Assembly: GCA_003152315.1 (NCBI GenBank)
Contig: PLZV01000045.1
Span: 1 to 33,243, forward strand
From: Verrucomicrobiota bacterium
Lineage (GTDB): Bacteria; Verrucomicrobiota; Verrucomicrobiia; Palsa-1439
DNA: 33,243 bases
Reading direction: 5' to 3'
The notes beneath the pieces are model-generated. The model searched no databases. It saw nothing but the letters and a program-made list of their open reading frames with translations, and was not told the DNA's origin. Below are positions 14,196 through 23,180 of the stretch, piece by piece. The position numbers and the translations under genes are program-made. Positions within the stretch are counted from its first letter, which is position 1. The number at the start of each line of letters is the position of its first letter.

Positions 14196-15044
14196 ATGAG
14201 TACGCGCAGTATCGCGCTGGCCAATCAAAAGGGAGGCGTTGGCAAAACCACCACGGCTGTCAGTCTGGCGGCGTGTCTGGCTGAACGGGGGATACATACG
14301 CTGTTGCTGGATCTTGATCCGCAGGCGAATGCGACGAGCGCGTTGGGGTTGGAGAAACTTTCGGGTGGGAGCGTTTACAAGGCGCTGCTCGGCACCGCGC
14401 TGCTGGCGGATTCGATCCAGCCGTCGGGGTTGGAACATCTCGATATAATTCCGAGCGAGGTGGACCTGGCGGTGGCGGAAGTGGACGTGGCGCGCGCGGA
14501 GAATTATTTACAACGGTTGCAGTTTGCGTTGACGCCGATCCAGGGTGCGGACCGGTATGAATTTATCATTGTGGATTGTCCGCCATCGCTGGGGATTCTC
14601 ACGATGAACGGGCTGGCGGCGGTGGATAGCGTGATGGTGCCAATGCAGGCGGAGTATTTTGCGCTGGAGGGCTTGGCGGTGATCACGCGGGTGCTGCAAC
14701 AGATACGCGAGAGCGGGGCGAATCCGTCGCTGGAACTGGAGGGGATCGTCCTGACGATGTACGACGGGCGGACAAACCTGGCGCAGCAGGTGGCGGCGGA
14801 GGTACGCAAACATTTTCCCGACAAAGTGTACAAGACGATCATCCCGCGGACGGTGCGGCTGGCGGAAGCGCCAAGTTTTGGCAAGCCCATTACTACGTAC
14901 GACACCGGTTCGTATGCCGCGAAGTGTTACCGTTCTTTGACGGATGAACTACTCGCGCCGCCGGCGGCGGTTCCCGAATCGACTCCCACAGAAAGCGCGC
15001 CGAAAGAGGAAGCGCCTTCCTCGACGCCGTTGCCGGCAGCTTGA
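14196..15044 (+). CDS. parA: ParA/Soj-family ATPase
   Basis: ParA-type ATPases dimerise on DNA with ATP and move chromosomes, plasmids or protein cargo. The 282-residue protein has the deviant Walker A 'KGGVGKTTT' (12-20, with the signature Lys12), Walker A' 'LLLDLDPQANATSALG', Walker B 'FIIVDCPPSLGILT', and the Soj-like 'VPMQAEYFALEGL' and 'IPRTVRLAEAPSFGKPI' segments. A Pro/Ser/Glu-rich tail of about 30 residues is extra compared with Soj. GGCGGGGGA just before the ATG is the likely ribosome site. No parB or parS-like site follows; the next gene is convergent. It is either the chromosomal parA separated from parB or an orphan cargo-positioning ATPase. Confidence 0.9.
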   Translation: MSTRSIALANQKGGVGKTTTAVSLAACLAERGIHTLLLDLDPQANATSALGLEKLSGGSVYKALLGTALLADSIQPSGLEHLDIIPSEVDLAVAEVDVARAENYLQRLQFALTPIQGADRYEFIIVDCPPSLGILTMNGLAAVDSVMVPMQAEYFALEGLAVITRVLQQIRESGANPSLELEGIVLTMYDGRTNLAQQVAAEVRKHFPDKVYKTIIPRTVRLAEAPSFGKPITTYDTGSYAAKCYRSLTDELLAPPAAVPESTPTESAPKEEAPSSTPLPAA

Positions 15045-15063
15045 TCGGAAAGTGGTCGAGGGT

Positions 15064-15699
15064 TCAATCGGCTGACTTGCCGTCTCCGTCCACCATGCGA
15101 AGCTCGAGCCGATGGATTTCGTTCTCCGAGACGCCGTAAGCGATGGCCATGCGCGACTTGTCGGCAGTGCGCTTGATATAGATGCCCGGCGTCAATGATA
15201 GAGGGTGCCAATCATCGGCCCAGGTCGAGTTGCCCTTGTTGTTTTCCAAGAGGGCGTTGAGCGCGGCGGGTGAAAACGGGACGGAATGGCCGACTTTGTC
15301 GCCGTTCTTGTTCTTCTGCCAGACGAGGGGGCAGTTGATGACCTCGCGGACGGAGGAGCCGGAAAAATCGACGTCGTTGTATTTCTCGCCGACGTTGCCG
15401 ATATAGACCACGATGCCCAGGCCGTCTTTCGTGAAGGTATCCCGCTGGCGGGTTTCCACGAGATCCATGTTGTAGTCATTGTTCGTCGTGGCAATCAGGC
15501 TGACATTCGTGGTGAAGGATTCCGTGAGCTCCACGTAGTATCCTTTTTGCGTGGGGATGTCTCCCGTGCTGATCTCGACCGCGCGGGGCGATCCATATCG
15601 TTGAACCAAGGTCGGCTCCGAATCGCCGAGCCAGGCGTTGGTGGTGGCGACGGCGGTCAGTGAGGCCGCGATGGTCAGGGCAATGGAAATTGTTTTCAT
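15064..15699 (-). CDS. Secreted protein of unknown function
   Basis: This 211-residue protein has a clear signal peptide ('MKTISIALTIAASLTAVATT', cleavage near TNA-W). The ATG at 15699 is preceded by AGGAGG eight bases upstream and by a good promoter, so the longer open frame to 15816 is rejected. The mature part begins 'LGDSEPTLVQRYGSPRAVE', which resembles the start of small verrucomicrobial exported proteins where a short helix ends in 'RYGxP'. It continues with beta-type segments ('GYYVELTESFTTNVSLI', 'GLGIVVYIGNVGEKYNDVDF', 'PGIYIKRTADKSRMAIAYG'). I recognise no catalytic motif. It is divergent from the glycosidase-like gene and converges on parA. Confidence 0.75.
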   Translation of the reverse strand: MKTISIALTIAASLTAVATTNAWLGDSEPTLVQRYGSPRAVEISTGDIPTQKGYYVELTESFTTNVSLIATTNNDYNMDLVETRQRDTFTKDGLGIVVYIGNVGEKYNDVDFSGSSVREVINCPLVWQKNKNGDKVGHSVPFSPAALNALLENNKGNSTWADDWHPLSLTPGIYIKRTADKSRMAIAYGVSENEIHRLELRMVDGDGKSAD

Positions 15700-15723
15700 C
15701 CTTATTCCTCCTGGTACGAGAGC

Positions 15724-15752
15724 ATTATTACCGCGAGTGAAAACACAGTCAA
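15724..15752 (-). promoter_or_regulatory. Sigma-70-type promoter for the 15064-15699 gene
   Basis: Read on the minus strand: TTGACT (15752-15747), a 17-base spacer, then AATAAT (15729-15724); each box matches the consensus at five of six positions. It lies 24 bases before the start codon. Confidence 0.65.
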
Positions 15753-15839
15753 ACTGTAAGCGAGGCCGGGGTGCGTTTGGCAGGTTGGGAGGGAGTCGGT
15801 GAGTTGACGCCTGCAATCTGAAAGGGTTACGATGCCGAT

Positions 15840-18071
15840 ATGCGGAAGACGGCGATTTTTATTAACATTCTGACGGGAGCTGTGTTGGCTGGCAACTGCC
15901 GAGCGGCGGTGACGTTGCCCGAGGCGCAGAGCGGAGTCAGCATTCAGGTGAACACGAATGGCGACTACGAGATTCGGGCGCGCGAACCGGCGTGGACGTT
16001 CGGCGGAAACGTGGGCTACCCGATCCAGGAGATCAAGACGGCGTCGGGCCGTGACACGATTGGCGTGTACCAGGAAGTGACGTTCCGCTGGAACGCGCAG
16101 TTTTCGGGCGGCATCCGGCGCTACGACGACAAACCCGCCGTGCTCTTTTCCATGAACCTACCGGCCGGAGCGATTGTGACGAATGTGGCGTTCCCGTCGT
16201 TTACCCGTTTGCCCGCCAACCTGCATGGGTTCAGTTATCGCGAGGAGAACTTTGCGCCGCCCAGTTTCAAGCTGGAACAAAACGGCACGCCATGGCTGCT
16301 GTTCGACGACGCGGCCAACACGGCGGTCCTTTCGCCCGCCGCGAACTTCCTCGTCGCTCGGCTGACCGGCGATGAGCGGACGGGAATCGCCAGCGGGTTG
16401 AATCCTGAAATCGGCACCCTGGAGAAGCCGTTGACGCATCGGAGCCTGCTGGTGGTCGGGCGTGGCGTGGGGGTGACTTTCGAGGCGTGGGGAGGCATGT
16501 TGACCGATTTGTATGGCAAGAGACGTCCGCCGTATGACGCCGATCCGACGCTGAAGTATTTCGGTTACTGGACGGATAATGGCGCGGATTACTATTACCG
16601 GTATGACAAGGACCTCGGCTATCGCGGGACGCTTTTGAAACTTGTGGAAAGTTACCGGCATCAGGGCATCGCGTTGGGGTATTTCCAACTCGATAGTTGG
16701 TGGTACCAGAAATCCACTCGAGAACCCAATGGCAATCAGGGGAAGGAGAAGAAGGTTGCGGATTTGCCCGCCGGCCGCTGGAACCGTTACGGTGGGACGA
16801 TGGACTACACGGCTGATCCCGATCTGTTCCCGCAGGGTCTGGCCGCGTTCCAGAAGGAACTGGGTCTGCCGCTGGTGGTGCACGGTCGCTGGGTGGACCG
16901 CGAAAGCCCCTACCAAAAGCAGTACAAATTCTCCGGCGTGGCCCCGATTGATCCCGCGTATTGGGAGGATCGCATGGCCTATCTCGCGACGAATGGCGTT
17001 TGCTGTTACGAACAGGATTGGCTGGACCGAATCTATTTCAACAGCGACCTGGGCCGCGCCGTCGGACTCGGCGACGCGTTCACTGACGGCATGGCTGCAG
17101 CGAGCGCAAAGCACGGCCTCGTGATGCAGTATTGCATGCCGCTACCGCGCCATTTCCTACAAGGCGCGAAGTACCGCAACCTCACGACCATCCGCACCAG
17201 CGGTGACCGGTTTGAACCGGGAAAGTGGCGTCCTTTCCTTTACACGTCCCAACTCGCGGGTGCCCTGGGCATCTGGCCATGGTGTGACGTATTCAAGAGC
17301 GGCGAGACGGGCAACATGGTTGTGGCAGTGCTTTCCGCCGGGGCCGTTGGCACCGGCGACGCGATGGGCAAGGAAGCGCCGGAAAATATCCGACTCGCGG
17401 CCCGCGCCGACGGTGTTCTCGTCAAGCCCGACCGGCCAATGGTTCCCACGGATGACACCTACTTGCAGGAGGCGGGCGTCTACGGTACCTCGAGCAGCGC
17501 CAAGATGGCGTTCACCGCCTGGACCTGCACGGATCATGGTGATCATCGAACGTTGTACGGTTTCGCCTTCGTGCCCGATAAGAAGAAGGTGTCGGGTACG
17601 GACTTTGGTTGGACCATCACACCGGCAGCCTTGGGCATCCGGTCACCGGCTTACGTTTATGACGTGACCCGCAAACGGGGTGTGACACTGGCGGCTGGCA
17701 AACCTTACGACGCGGACCTGGAGAGCGGCCAATACGCGTTCGTGATCATCGCGCCGATCGGGCCCTCCGGCATTGCCTTCCTCGGCGACGCAGACAAGAT
17801 CGCTTCCACCGGGAAACAACGCATCGCTGATATCCGCGAGTCCGCCGAAAGTCTGAAGGTCACGGTCCTCACGGCGCCGGGCGAGTCCGTAGTGACGCTC
17901 CATGGTTTCGCCGAGGCCGCACCCATATGTCAATTGGCGGACGGAAAAGCCCTGCCGGTTCGGTACGACGCCGCGACGAAGCATTTCACCGTCGCGGTCA
18001 CCGTGCCCGCCACCGGGGGAGAGCACGTCGTGATTTTCCGGCACGTAAGCACCCGAACCGCACGAGAATGA
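15840..18071 (+). CDS. Secreted TIM-barrel glycoside-hydrolase-like protein
   Basis: This 743-residue protein starts with a signal peptide ('MRKTAIFINILTGAVLAGNC', cleavage near CRA-A). An N-terminal beta-sandwich (about 25-235) leads into a probable (beta/alpha)8 barrel (about 238-560) and a C-terminal beta domain. Barrel motifs include 'YFGYWTDNGADYYY' (240-253), 'LGYFQLDSWWYQ' (279-290, Asp285), 'VVHGRW' (346-351), and 'YEQDWLDRIY' (390-399, Asp393). Strand-end Asp residues after hydrophobic strands resemble the alpha-galactosidase clan (GH-D, e.g. GH27/GH36), and the domain order fits. I cannot place it in a numbered family, and the catalytic assignments are inference. An extracytoplasmic polysaccharide- or glycoside-degrading role is likely. 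Confidence 0.6.
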   Translation: MRKTAIFINILTGAVLAGNCRAAVTLPEAQSGVSIQVNTNGDYEIRAREPAWTFGGNVGYPIQEIKTASGRDTIGVYQEVTFRWNAQFSGGIRRYDDKPAVLFSMNLPAGAIVTNVAFPSFTRLPANLHGFSYREENFAPPSFKLEQNGTPWLLFDDAANTAVLSPAANFLVARLTGDERTGIASGLNPEIGTLEKPLTHRSLLVVGRGVGVTFEAWGGMLTDLYGKRRPPYDADPTLKYFGYWTDNGADYYYRYDKDLGYRGTLLKLVESYRHQGIALGYFQLDSWWYQKSTREPNGNQGKEKKVADLPAGRWNRYGGTMDYTADPDLFPQGLAAFQKELGLPLVVHGRWVDRESPYQKQYKFSGVAPIDPAYWEDRMAYLATNGVCCYEQDWLDRIYFNSDLGRAVGLGDAFTDGMAAASAKHGLVMQYCMPLPRHFLQGAKYRNLTTIRTSGDRFEPGKWRPFLYTSQLAGALGIWPWCDVFKSGETGNMVVAVLSAGAVGTGDAMGKEAPENIRLAARADGVLVKPDRPMVPTDDTYLQEAGVYGTSSSAKMAFTAWTCTDHGDHRTLYGFAFVPDKKKVSGTDFGWTITPAALGIRSPAYVYDVTRKRGVTLAAGKPYDADLESGQYAFVIIAPIGPSGIAFLGDADKIASTGKQRIADIRESAESLKVTVLTAPGESVVTLHGFAEAAPICQLADGKALPVRYDAATKHFTVAVTVPATGGEHVVIFRHVSTRTARE

Positions 18072-18252
18072 GATTGCCCAAACCCCAGCGCTTCCAGCGC
18101 ACGGCTGGACAAACTTGGGACATTCGTGCACCATGGATGCCACTCTTGAATTCACGCGTTTCCCACGGAGCAAAAAACGCAACTCGGTCACCTAAGTGCG
18201 CGACCAGGGATGGCATTTTGTGATTACGACATCGAAGTCATCTACAGCCAGC

Positions 18253-19734
18253 ATGCTGGCGCTGGGGCAACACAGGAAATCGACTTTGAAGGAGTTGAAT
18301 TTCGCGACCGCACACGAACTGGCAGCGGCCATACGTGAACGCCGCGTCTCGGCAGTTGAGGTGTTGGACGCGCACCTTGCCCGCATAGCCCGGTACAACC
18401 CGGCCCTGAATGCAATTGTCACGCTCAACGAGGAAAATGCACGCGTGAGAGCTCGGGAAGCGGACGCAGCCCTTGCACGAGGTGAGGTCTGGGGGCCCTT
18501 GCACGGCGTGCCGGTGACTATCAAGGACTCTTTCGCCACGGCCGGTCTGAGGACAACCAGCGGCTTTCCACCGTTGGCCAACTATGTTCCCGACTCCGAC
18601 TCCACGGTGGTTGCACGTCTGCGGGCAGCCGGTGGTATCGTGCTGGGGAAAACCAATCTTCCCCTGCTGGTGCATGGCTTCCAGAGCGACAATCCCGTGT
18701 TTGGTCGAACGAACAACCCATGGGACCTGGCGCGAACCCCGGGCGGTTCGACCGGGGGCGGTGCCGCAGCAATCGCGACCGGTTTTTCTCCGCTTGAAGT
18801 GGGAAGCGACTATGGCGGCTCGGTGCGCATTCCGGCGCATTTTTGCGGCATCTATTCACTGAAACCAACGGATAATCGCGTACCACTCACAGGCCACATC
18901 CCGGAGCTTCCGGGCCGACGAGGCGTGAGGCATTTGGCCACGCCGGGGCCTCTTGCGCGTTGCGTGCAGGACCTGGTGTTGGCGCTGCGAGTGATGGCCG
19001 GTCCGGATCCCCATGACCCGGATGTTCCACCATTGCCGCTGACCCTGGCCCCGGAACCTGCATGGAAGAATCTACGCGTCGCATGGGTCGAGGAATTTGG
19101 CGGGATACCGGTGACCCGTGACACACAGGCGGCGCTGACGAAACTGGTCACAGCCCTGCAGGAACAAGGATGTACCGTTGCCCGGCGCCTGCCGGACGGA
19201 ATCGATTTTCCAGGAATTTGGGAAACGTACGGCGAGTTGCGCCAGTGTGAAGTTGGCGGCGCGATGCCGTCGGAGTTGGAAGAAGAGTGCGCCGCAAATT
19301 TCGGGGTGCGCGCGCAGTCCGACGATCCCGAGATGCGTGGCATGGCGCGGAGGTTGAATGCGACGTTACGGCAATATACCGCCACGTTGGCGAAACGCGA
19401 CGCCTACATTGCCGCGATGGAACAGTTCTTTGAATCGTGGGATGTTCTGCTTTGCCCGGTCACTGTTGGCCCTGCGTTTGTGCATTGCGCGCCCGGCACG
19501 CCGATACCAGTGGACGACGGCCATGTGCCGTACCGTCTTGGAGGAACGGGCTATACCAGTCCGTTCAATTTGACGGGTAACCCGGTCGTTGTGCTTCCAC
19601 TGACCCGATCCAGCGGAGGACTGCCGATTGGCGTCCAAGTGGTTGGCCGACGCTGGGGCGAGATGAAACTTTTGGCAGCCGCCGAGCGGATTGCCGGGCT
19701 GACAGTTCCGTTTCAGCGCCCCCCAGGGTACTGA
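18253..19734 (+). CDS. Amidase-signature family hydrolase
   Basis: These enzymes cleave amide or ester bonds with a Ser-cisSer-Lys triad. All three are present: Lys in 'GVPVTIKDSFATAG', the cis-Ser as the Ser of 'PGGSTGGGAAA', and the nucleophile Ser in 'GSDYGGSVRIPAHFCG', followed by the usual 'YSLKPT'. The protein is about 493 residues from the ATG at 18253, which puts the first conserved block ('ATAHELAAAIRERRVSAVEV') near residue 20; an in-frame GTG at 18196 would add 19 residues. No glutamine-tRNA amidotransferase partners (gatB/gatC) are nearby and the sequence is not specially GatA-like, so a stand-alone amidase is more likely. It converges on the Mo-hydroxylase operon; a link to that pathway is only possible. 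Confidence 0.85.
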   Translation: MLALGQHRKSTLKELNFATAHELAAAIRERRVSAVEVLDAHLARIARYNPALNAIVTLNEENARVRAREADAALARGEVWGPLHGVPVTIKDSFATAGLRTTSGFPPLANYVPDSDSTVVARLRAAGGIVLGKTNLPLLVHGFQSDNPVFGRTNNPWDLARTPGGSTGGGAAAIATGFSPLEVGSDYGGSVRIPAHFCGIYSLKPTDNRVPLTGHIPELPGRRGVRHLATPGPLARCVQDLVLALRVMAGPDPHDPDVPPLPLTLAPEPAWKNLRVAWVEEFGGIPVTRDTQAALTKLVTALQEQGCTVARRLPDGIDFPGIWETYGELRQCEVGGAMPSELEEECAANFGVRAQSDDPEMRGMARRLNATLRQYTATLAKRDAYIAAMEQFFESWDVLLCPVTVGPAFVHCAPGTPIPVDDGHVPYRLGGTGYTSPFNLTGNPVVVLPLTRSSGGLPIGVQVVGRRWGEMKLLAAAERIAGLTVPFQRPPGY

Positions 19735-19817
19735 GTCGATTTGCGGTGGCGGGGCGGCGCTCGTAGAGAAGGTGTAGTTCAACCGTGAGATCATTGGCAG
19801 GGAGGATCAACCACACC

Positions 19818-20258
19818 ATGCAAATATCTATGTTCGCAGTTGTCGCATTCTTGATGGGGGCGATACTTTCCGTCTACTTGCCGATGAACAGTTCGGTTTC
19901 GCGACATCTGGGATCTTCCATGGCCGCATCAGCGGTCTTTTTCGTGGTGGCTACAATAACCTCCATTTTGATCCTCATTTTTGGGGGTGAATATCATTCA
20001 CTGGCCAAACTTCGGAACGTGCCCGTTTATCTGCACGTCGCCGGGATCATCAGCGCCTTCTTCATCGTCGGGACGACCTTTCTCATCCCCAAGGTCGGAG
20101 CGAGAACGTTTTTTATACTGCTGGTTTCCGGGCAAATCCTGATGGCAATGGTTATCAGCCATTTTGGCGTGCTGGAATCTCCACAGGATCCGATAACCCT
20201 GAAGAAGACACTCGGAGCAATTCTGGTGATTGCCGGTGCGTGCCTATCGGCGCGTTAG
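19818..20258 (+). CDS. YdcZ-like (DUF606) DMT-superfamily membrane protein
   Basis: This hydrophobic protein of 146 residues has five predicted membrane helices (about 3-22, 31-52, 68-87, 95-113 and 125-144 from the ATG at 19818). The repeated small-residue helices and the 'GARTFFILLVSGQILMAMVI' and 'KKTLGAILVIAGACLS' segments fit the YdcZ/DUF606 branch of the drug/metabolite transporter superfamily, whose members are often half-size and act as dimers. GGGAGG at 19799-19804 is a somewhat distant ribosome site; an in-frame GTG at 19785 is an alternative. It ends 13 bases from the convergent Mo-subunit gene. Substrate unknown. Confidence 0.7.
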   Translation: MQISMFAVVAFLMGAILSVYLPMNSSVSRHLGSSMAASAVFFVVATITSILILIFGGEYHSLAKLRNVPVYLHVAGIISAFFIVGTTFLIPKVGARTFFILLVSGQILMAMVISHFGVLESPQDPITLKKTLGAILVIAGACLSAR

Positions 20259-20271
20259 CCGACGCCGGCTT

Positions 20272-22701
20272 CTACTTCTTTGCCGGAGCTTTGGTGTGGA
20301 ACTTGTACGCATCCGGACGCCCGGCAAAACAAAGCCCCATGGACGACCCTTTCACGTCTTCGTAGGAAACCCCCTGCAATTCCAACGCCACTTTCTCTGC
20401 CGTAATTGGCATGGTCTTCATTCGCCGGCCAACCGCGTCTTCCACGGCGTTGGCGACCATTGCTGCCGCCGGAATCATCGTGTGTTCCGCGGCTCCACGA
20501 GCCCCGAACGGACCATCCGGCTGCGCGACTTCCACGATAATCGGAACAATCTCCTCCGGCACATCCATCGAGGTTGGTATCTTGTAATCCGTAAAATTGG
20601 CATTCATCAGTTTCCCCTTGAGGCTGTAGCGGATGTCTTCGTACAGCACCGTCGCCAACCCTTGGACGATCCCACCGACGATCTGGCCTTTAACAAGACG
20701 TGGATTGATCGCCTTGCCGGCGTCGACGGCCAGCGTGGCCTTCAGTACGCGCATCTTACCGGTTTTCTTGTCGATCTCGAGAGTGACAGCAGCGGCGCCC
20801 ACTGTGTAGTGCACGTTCGGATGGCCACCCTGACTCGTCTCCGGGTCGCTCAACGCCGAGGTGAACTCAGGCATGAATACACCGCTCCCGAGAATCGGTC
20901 CGCCGATAAAGCTCCCCTGCGACGTCTGGATGCCGTTGATGACGAAGTTTCGTAGTGGCAATTCAAAATCCACGCGGGTCCGGCATTTGACCTTCTCATC
21001 TTCAAGGTAAAGCGCGTCGCGGGCGATGCCCAGGGCCCGCTCGACGACTTCAAATATCTTCGCCCGCACATCGAGGGCGGCGGCCTTCACGGCATTGCCG
21101 CACCCCCACGTTACGTGCGAGCCAACAGTCTGCCACTCGTATGCATTGCGATCCGTGTCGGGCAATTCCACACGAATCTTCTCGATCGGCACCGTGAGAA
21201 TCTCGGCGGCAATTTGGGCCATCACGGTCATGTACCCCTGCCCAATTTCCATTCCCGAAACTCCGATGTTCAGGCTGCCGTCCTCGTTAAATTTCAGGAA
21301 AGCCGCGGACGCGGCATTGGGTGGCATTGCGGGTGCCTTCCAGAAGCAAGCGAAACCCTTTCCGATGACCTTGTTGGGGTCTTTGGAAACCTCCTTCTTT
21401 CCCCAGCCGATTTCCGTCGCAACCCGGTCGATCGATTCCATGAGGCCGCACGGGTTCATCTTCGCGCCGTACGCCAGCGTGTCGCCTTCGCGAATGGCAT
21501 TCTTCCTCCGGAAATCAACCGGATCCATGCCGAGTTTGTGCGCCATCCGGGTGATGTGGGATTCCAATCCAAAATGGAACTCGGAATACCCAAAACCGCG
21601 GTACGGACCGCTCGGTGGGAGGTTGGTATAGACGCAGACCGAATCGATTTTGACGTTGGGGATCCGGTACGGGCCCGTGGCAGAAAGTCCGACCGCATTC
21701 ACCACATTGGCGCCGTATTCCACATAACCACCGGCATCCCAGTGCAATGAATGTTCGATCGCCGTAATCGTGCCATCCTTCTTCGCGCCCAATTTGATTC
21801 GCGCAATGACTCCCTGTCGTTGGTAGGTGTTGTAGAACTCCTGGGCCCGCGACCAGCGGACCTTGACTGGTTGACCCTTCACCATCATCGCCAATGCCGC
21901 GCCAATGATCTCCATCGACACGCCGGCTTTGCCGCCAAAACCACCGCCGACATACGGCGTCACGACACGGATGTCCTTGTGGGACAACCCGAGCGGGGCG
22001 AGCGCCTGCGCGAGGACGTGTCGTTGCGTGTAGGGCGACTGCGAAGCCGACCAGAGCGTTAGCCGTCCGGACAAATCGTATAGACCGACGATCACATGTG
22101 GTTCGATCGCACAGTGGGAATAACGCGGGACCGTATAGGTGTCTTCCAGAATAACGTCTGCTTCCTTGAACCCTTTCTCGATGTCACCCTTCCTCGTTTT
22201 ACGCCAATGGGCGATGTTCGTCCCCGCTTGCGGGAAAAACCATGGGCAACGTGTGTAATTCCCGAGATCAGGGTGTACCAACACGGCATCGTCCCGAAGC
22301 GCCTTTGTGAGATCGAGGACGGGTTCCAGTTCCTGGTAAACCACCTTTACGAGTTTCGCCGCCCGCTTCGCTGTTTTCGCGTCCCGTGCGACCACAGCAG
22401 CGACTTGTTCGCCGACAAAACGGACGCGGTCCGTTGGAAAACTGAATCGGTCCTGCATGTACAATCCGAAGCGGTACGGAAAATCCTTGCCGGTGACCAC
22501 GCGGACAACACCGGGAACCTTCTCGGCAGCCGATGTATCGATACTCTTGATCAACGCATGTGCGTAAGGGGTTTCCACGATCTCCGCGTGAAGCAACCTT
22601 GCGCCGAAATCGATGTCGTCCACGTAGGTGGCTGCCCCCGTGATTTTCTCCAACCCGTCGATGCGTTCGGGAGATTTGCCAACAAATTTAAGCGAACTCA
22701 T
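20272..22701 (-). CDS. Xanthine-dehydrogenase-family Mo-binding subunit
   Basis: Large catalytic subunit (809 residues) of a molybdenum hydroxylase that inserts water-derived oxygen into a heterocycle or aldehyde. It has the N-terminal a/b-hammerhead (about 18-130) and two Mo-cofactor-binding domains. Motifs: 'VGGGFGGKAG' (251-260), 'PYRGFGYSE' (366-374), and the catalytic Glu739 in 'GARGAAE', equivalent to the base that activates the Mo-OH. 'PYRGFG' rather than 'AYRCSFR' excludes a form I CO dehydrogenase. Its ATG overlaps the stop of the 2Fe-2S gene (ATGA). FAD, 2Fe-2S and Mo subunits are separate genes in that order. No XdhC/CoxI-type cofactor-insertion gene is in the window. The substrate cannot be told from sequence alone. 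Confidence 0.92.
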   Translation of the reverse strand: MSSLKFVGKSPERIDGLEKITGAATYVDDIDFGARLLHAEIVETPYAHALIKSIDTSAAEKVPGVVRVVTGKDFPYRFGLYMQDRFSFPTDRVRFVGEQVAAVVARDAKTAKRAAKLVKVVYQELEPVLDLTKALRDDAVLVHPDLGNYTRCPWFFPQAGTNIAHWRKTRKGDIEKGFKEADVILEDTYTVPRYSHCAIEPHVIVGLYDLSGRLTLWSASQSPYTQRHVLAQALAPLGLSHKDIRVVTPYVGGGFGGKAGVSMEIIGAALAMMVKGQPVKVRWSRAQEFYNTYQRQGVIARIKLGAKKDGTITAIEHSLHWDAGGYVEYGANVVNAVGLSATGPYRIPNVKIDSVCVYTNLPPSGPYRGFGYSEFHFGLESHITRMAHKLGMDPVDFRRKNAIREGDTLAYGAKMNPCGLMESIDRVATEIGWGKKEVSKDPNKVIGKGFACFWKAPAMPPNAASAAFLKFNEDGSLNIGVSGMEIGQGYMTVMAQIAAEILTVPIEKIRVELPDTDRNAYEWQTVGSHVTWGCGNAVKAAALDVRAKIFEVVERALGIARDALYLEDEKVKCRTRVDFELPLRNFVINGIQTSQGSFIGGPILGSGVFMPEFTSALSDPETSQGGHPNVHYTVGAAAVTLEIDKKTGKMRVLKATLAVDAGKAINPRLVKGQIVGGIVQGLATVLYEDIRYSLKGKLMNANFTDYKIPTSMDVPEEIVPIIVEVAQPDGPFGARGAAEHTMIPAAAMVANAVEDAVGRRMKTMPITAEKVALELQGVSYEDVKGSSMGLCFAGRPDAYKFHTKAPAKK

Positions 22702-23171
22702 GCGCGTTTCCCCGCTTTCTTACCGACGGCCACAATGGCATCAATGATTGGTTCGTAACCAGTGCAACGACACAAGTTGCCCGAGATGGCCTCCTTGACT
22801 TCATCTTTGGACGGGCTCGGGTTCTTGCCCAGTAGTTCAGTCGCCGAGAGCACCATACCGGGCGCGCAGAATCCACATTGGAAGGAGTTGTACTTGAGCA
22901 GAGACTGCTGCACAGGCGTCAGACCCGATTGACTCAATCCTTCAAGCGTCGTGATTTCATGACCGTCTGCTTCGACAGCGAGAATGAGGCAACTGCGAAC
23001 GGTCTTGCCATCCAGGAGGATCGTGCACGCACCACAGTCACCGCGTTCGCAACCAATCTTCGGGCTCTTCACGCCCAGCACTTCCCGCAAGACATCGAGG
23101 AGAATGTCGCTGGGCTCGACAGCAAGGCTACGGATTTCATTATTGAGTGTTACGGTGATCCGTTTCGTCAT
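22698..23171 (-). CDS. Molybdenum hydroxylase 2Fe-2S subunit
   Basis: Small electron-transfer subunit of 157 residues, the standard length. It carries all eight cluster cysteines: Cys41, 46, 49 and 61 in the plant-ferredoxin-like domain ('GCERGDCGACTILLDG') and Cys99, 102, 134 and 136 in the helical domain ('QCGFCAPGM', 'NLCRCTGYEPI'). Electrons should pass from the Mo centre through both clusters to the FAD subunit. It starts nine bases after the FAD subunit gene and overlaps the Mo subunit gene by four bases, so the three are made together. Confidence 0.95.
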   Translation of the reverse strand: MTKRITVTLNNEIRSLAVEPSDILLDVLREVLGVKSPKIGCERGDCGACTILLDGKTVRSCLILAVEADGHEITTLEGLSQSGLTPVQQSLLKYNSFQCGFCAPGMVLSATELLGKNPSPSKDEVKEAISGNLCRCTGYEPIIDAIVAVGKKAGKRA

Positions 23172-23180
23172 GGCCGCCTC

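Noticed and set aside
13166-14199. Short open frames (13166-13420, 13362-13610, 13711-14199)
   Set aside because: They cross the stem-loop elements and palindromes, have no ribosome site and no recognisable domain; the region is better read as non-coding repeats.
16158-17114. 318-codon minus-strand open frame opposite the glycosidase-like gene
   Set aside because: The plus-strand product has a signal peptide and sensible domains; the reverse frame does not.
18072-18252. Possible small gene or control element between the glycosidase-like gene and the amidase gene
   Set aside because: No ribosome site, hairpin with T tract or promoter pair was found; only the in-frame GTG at 18196 is open, probably as an alternative amidase start.
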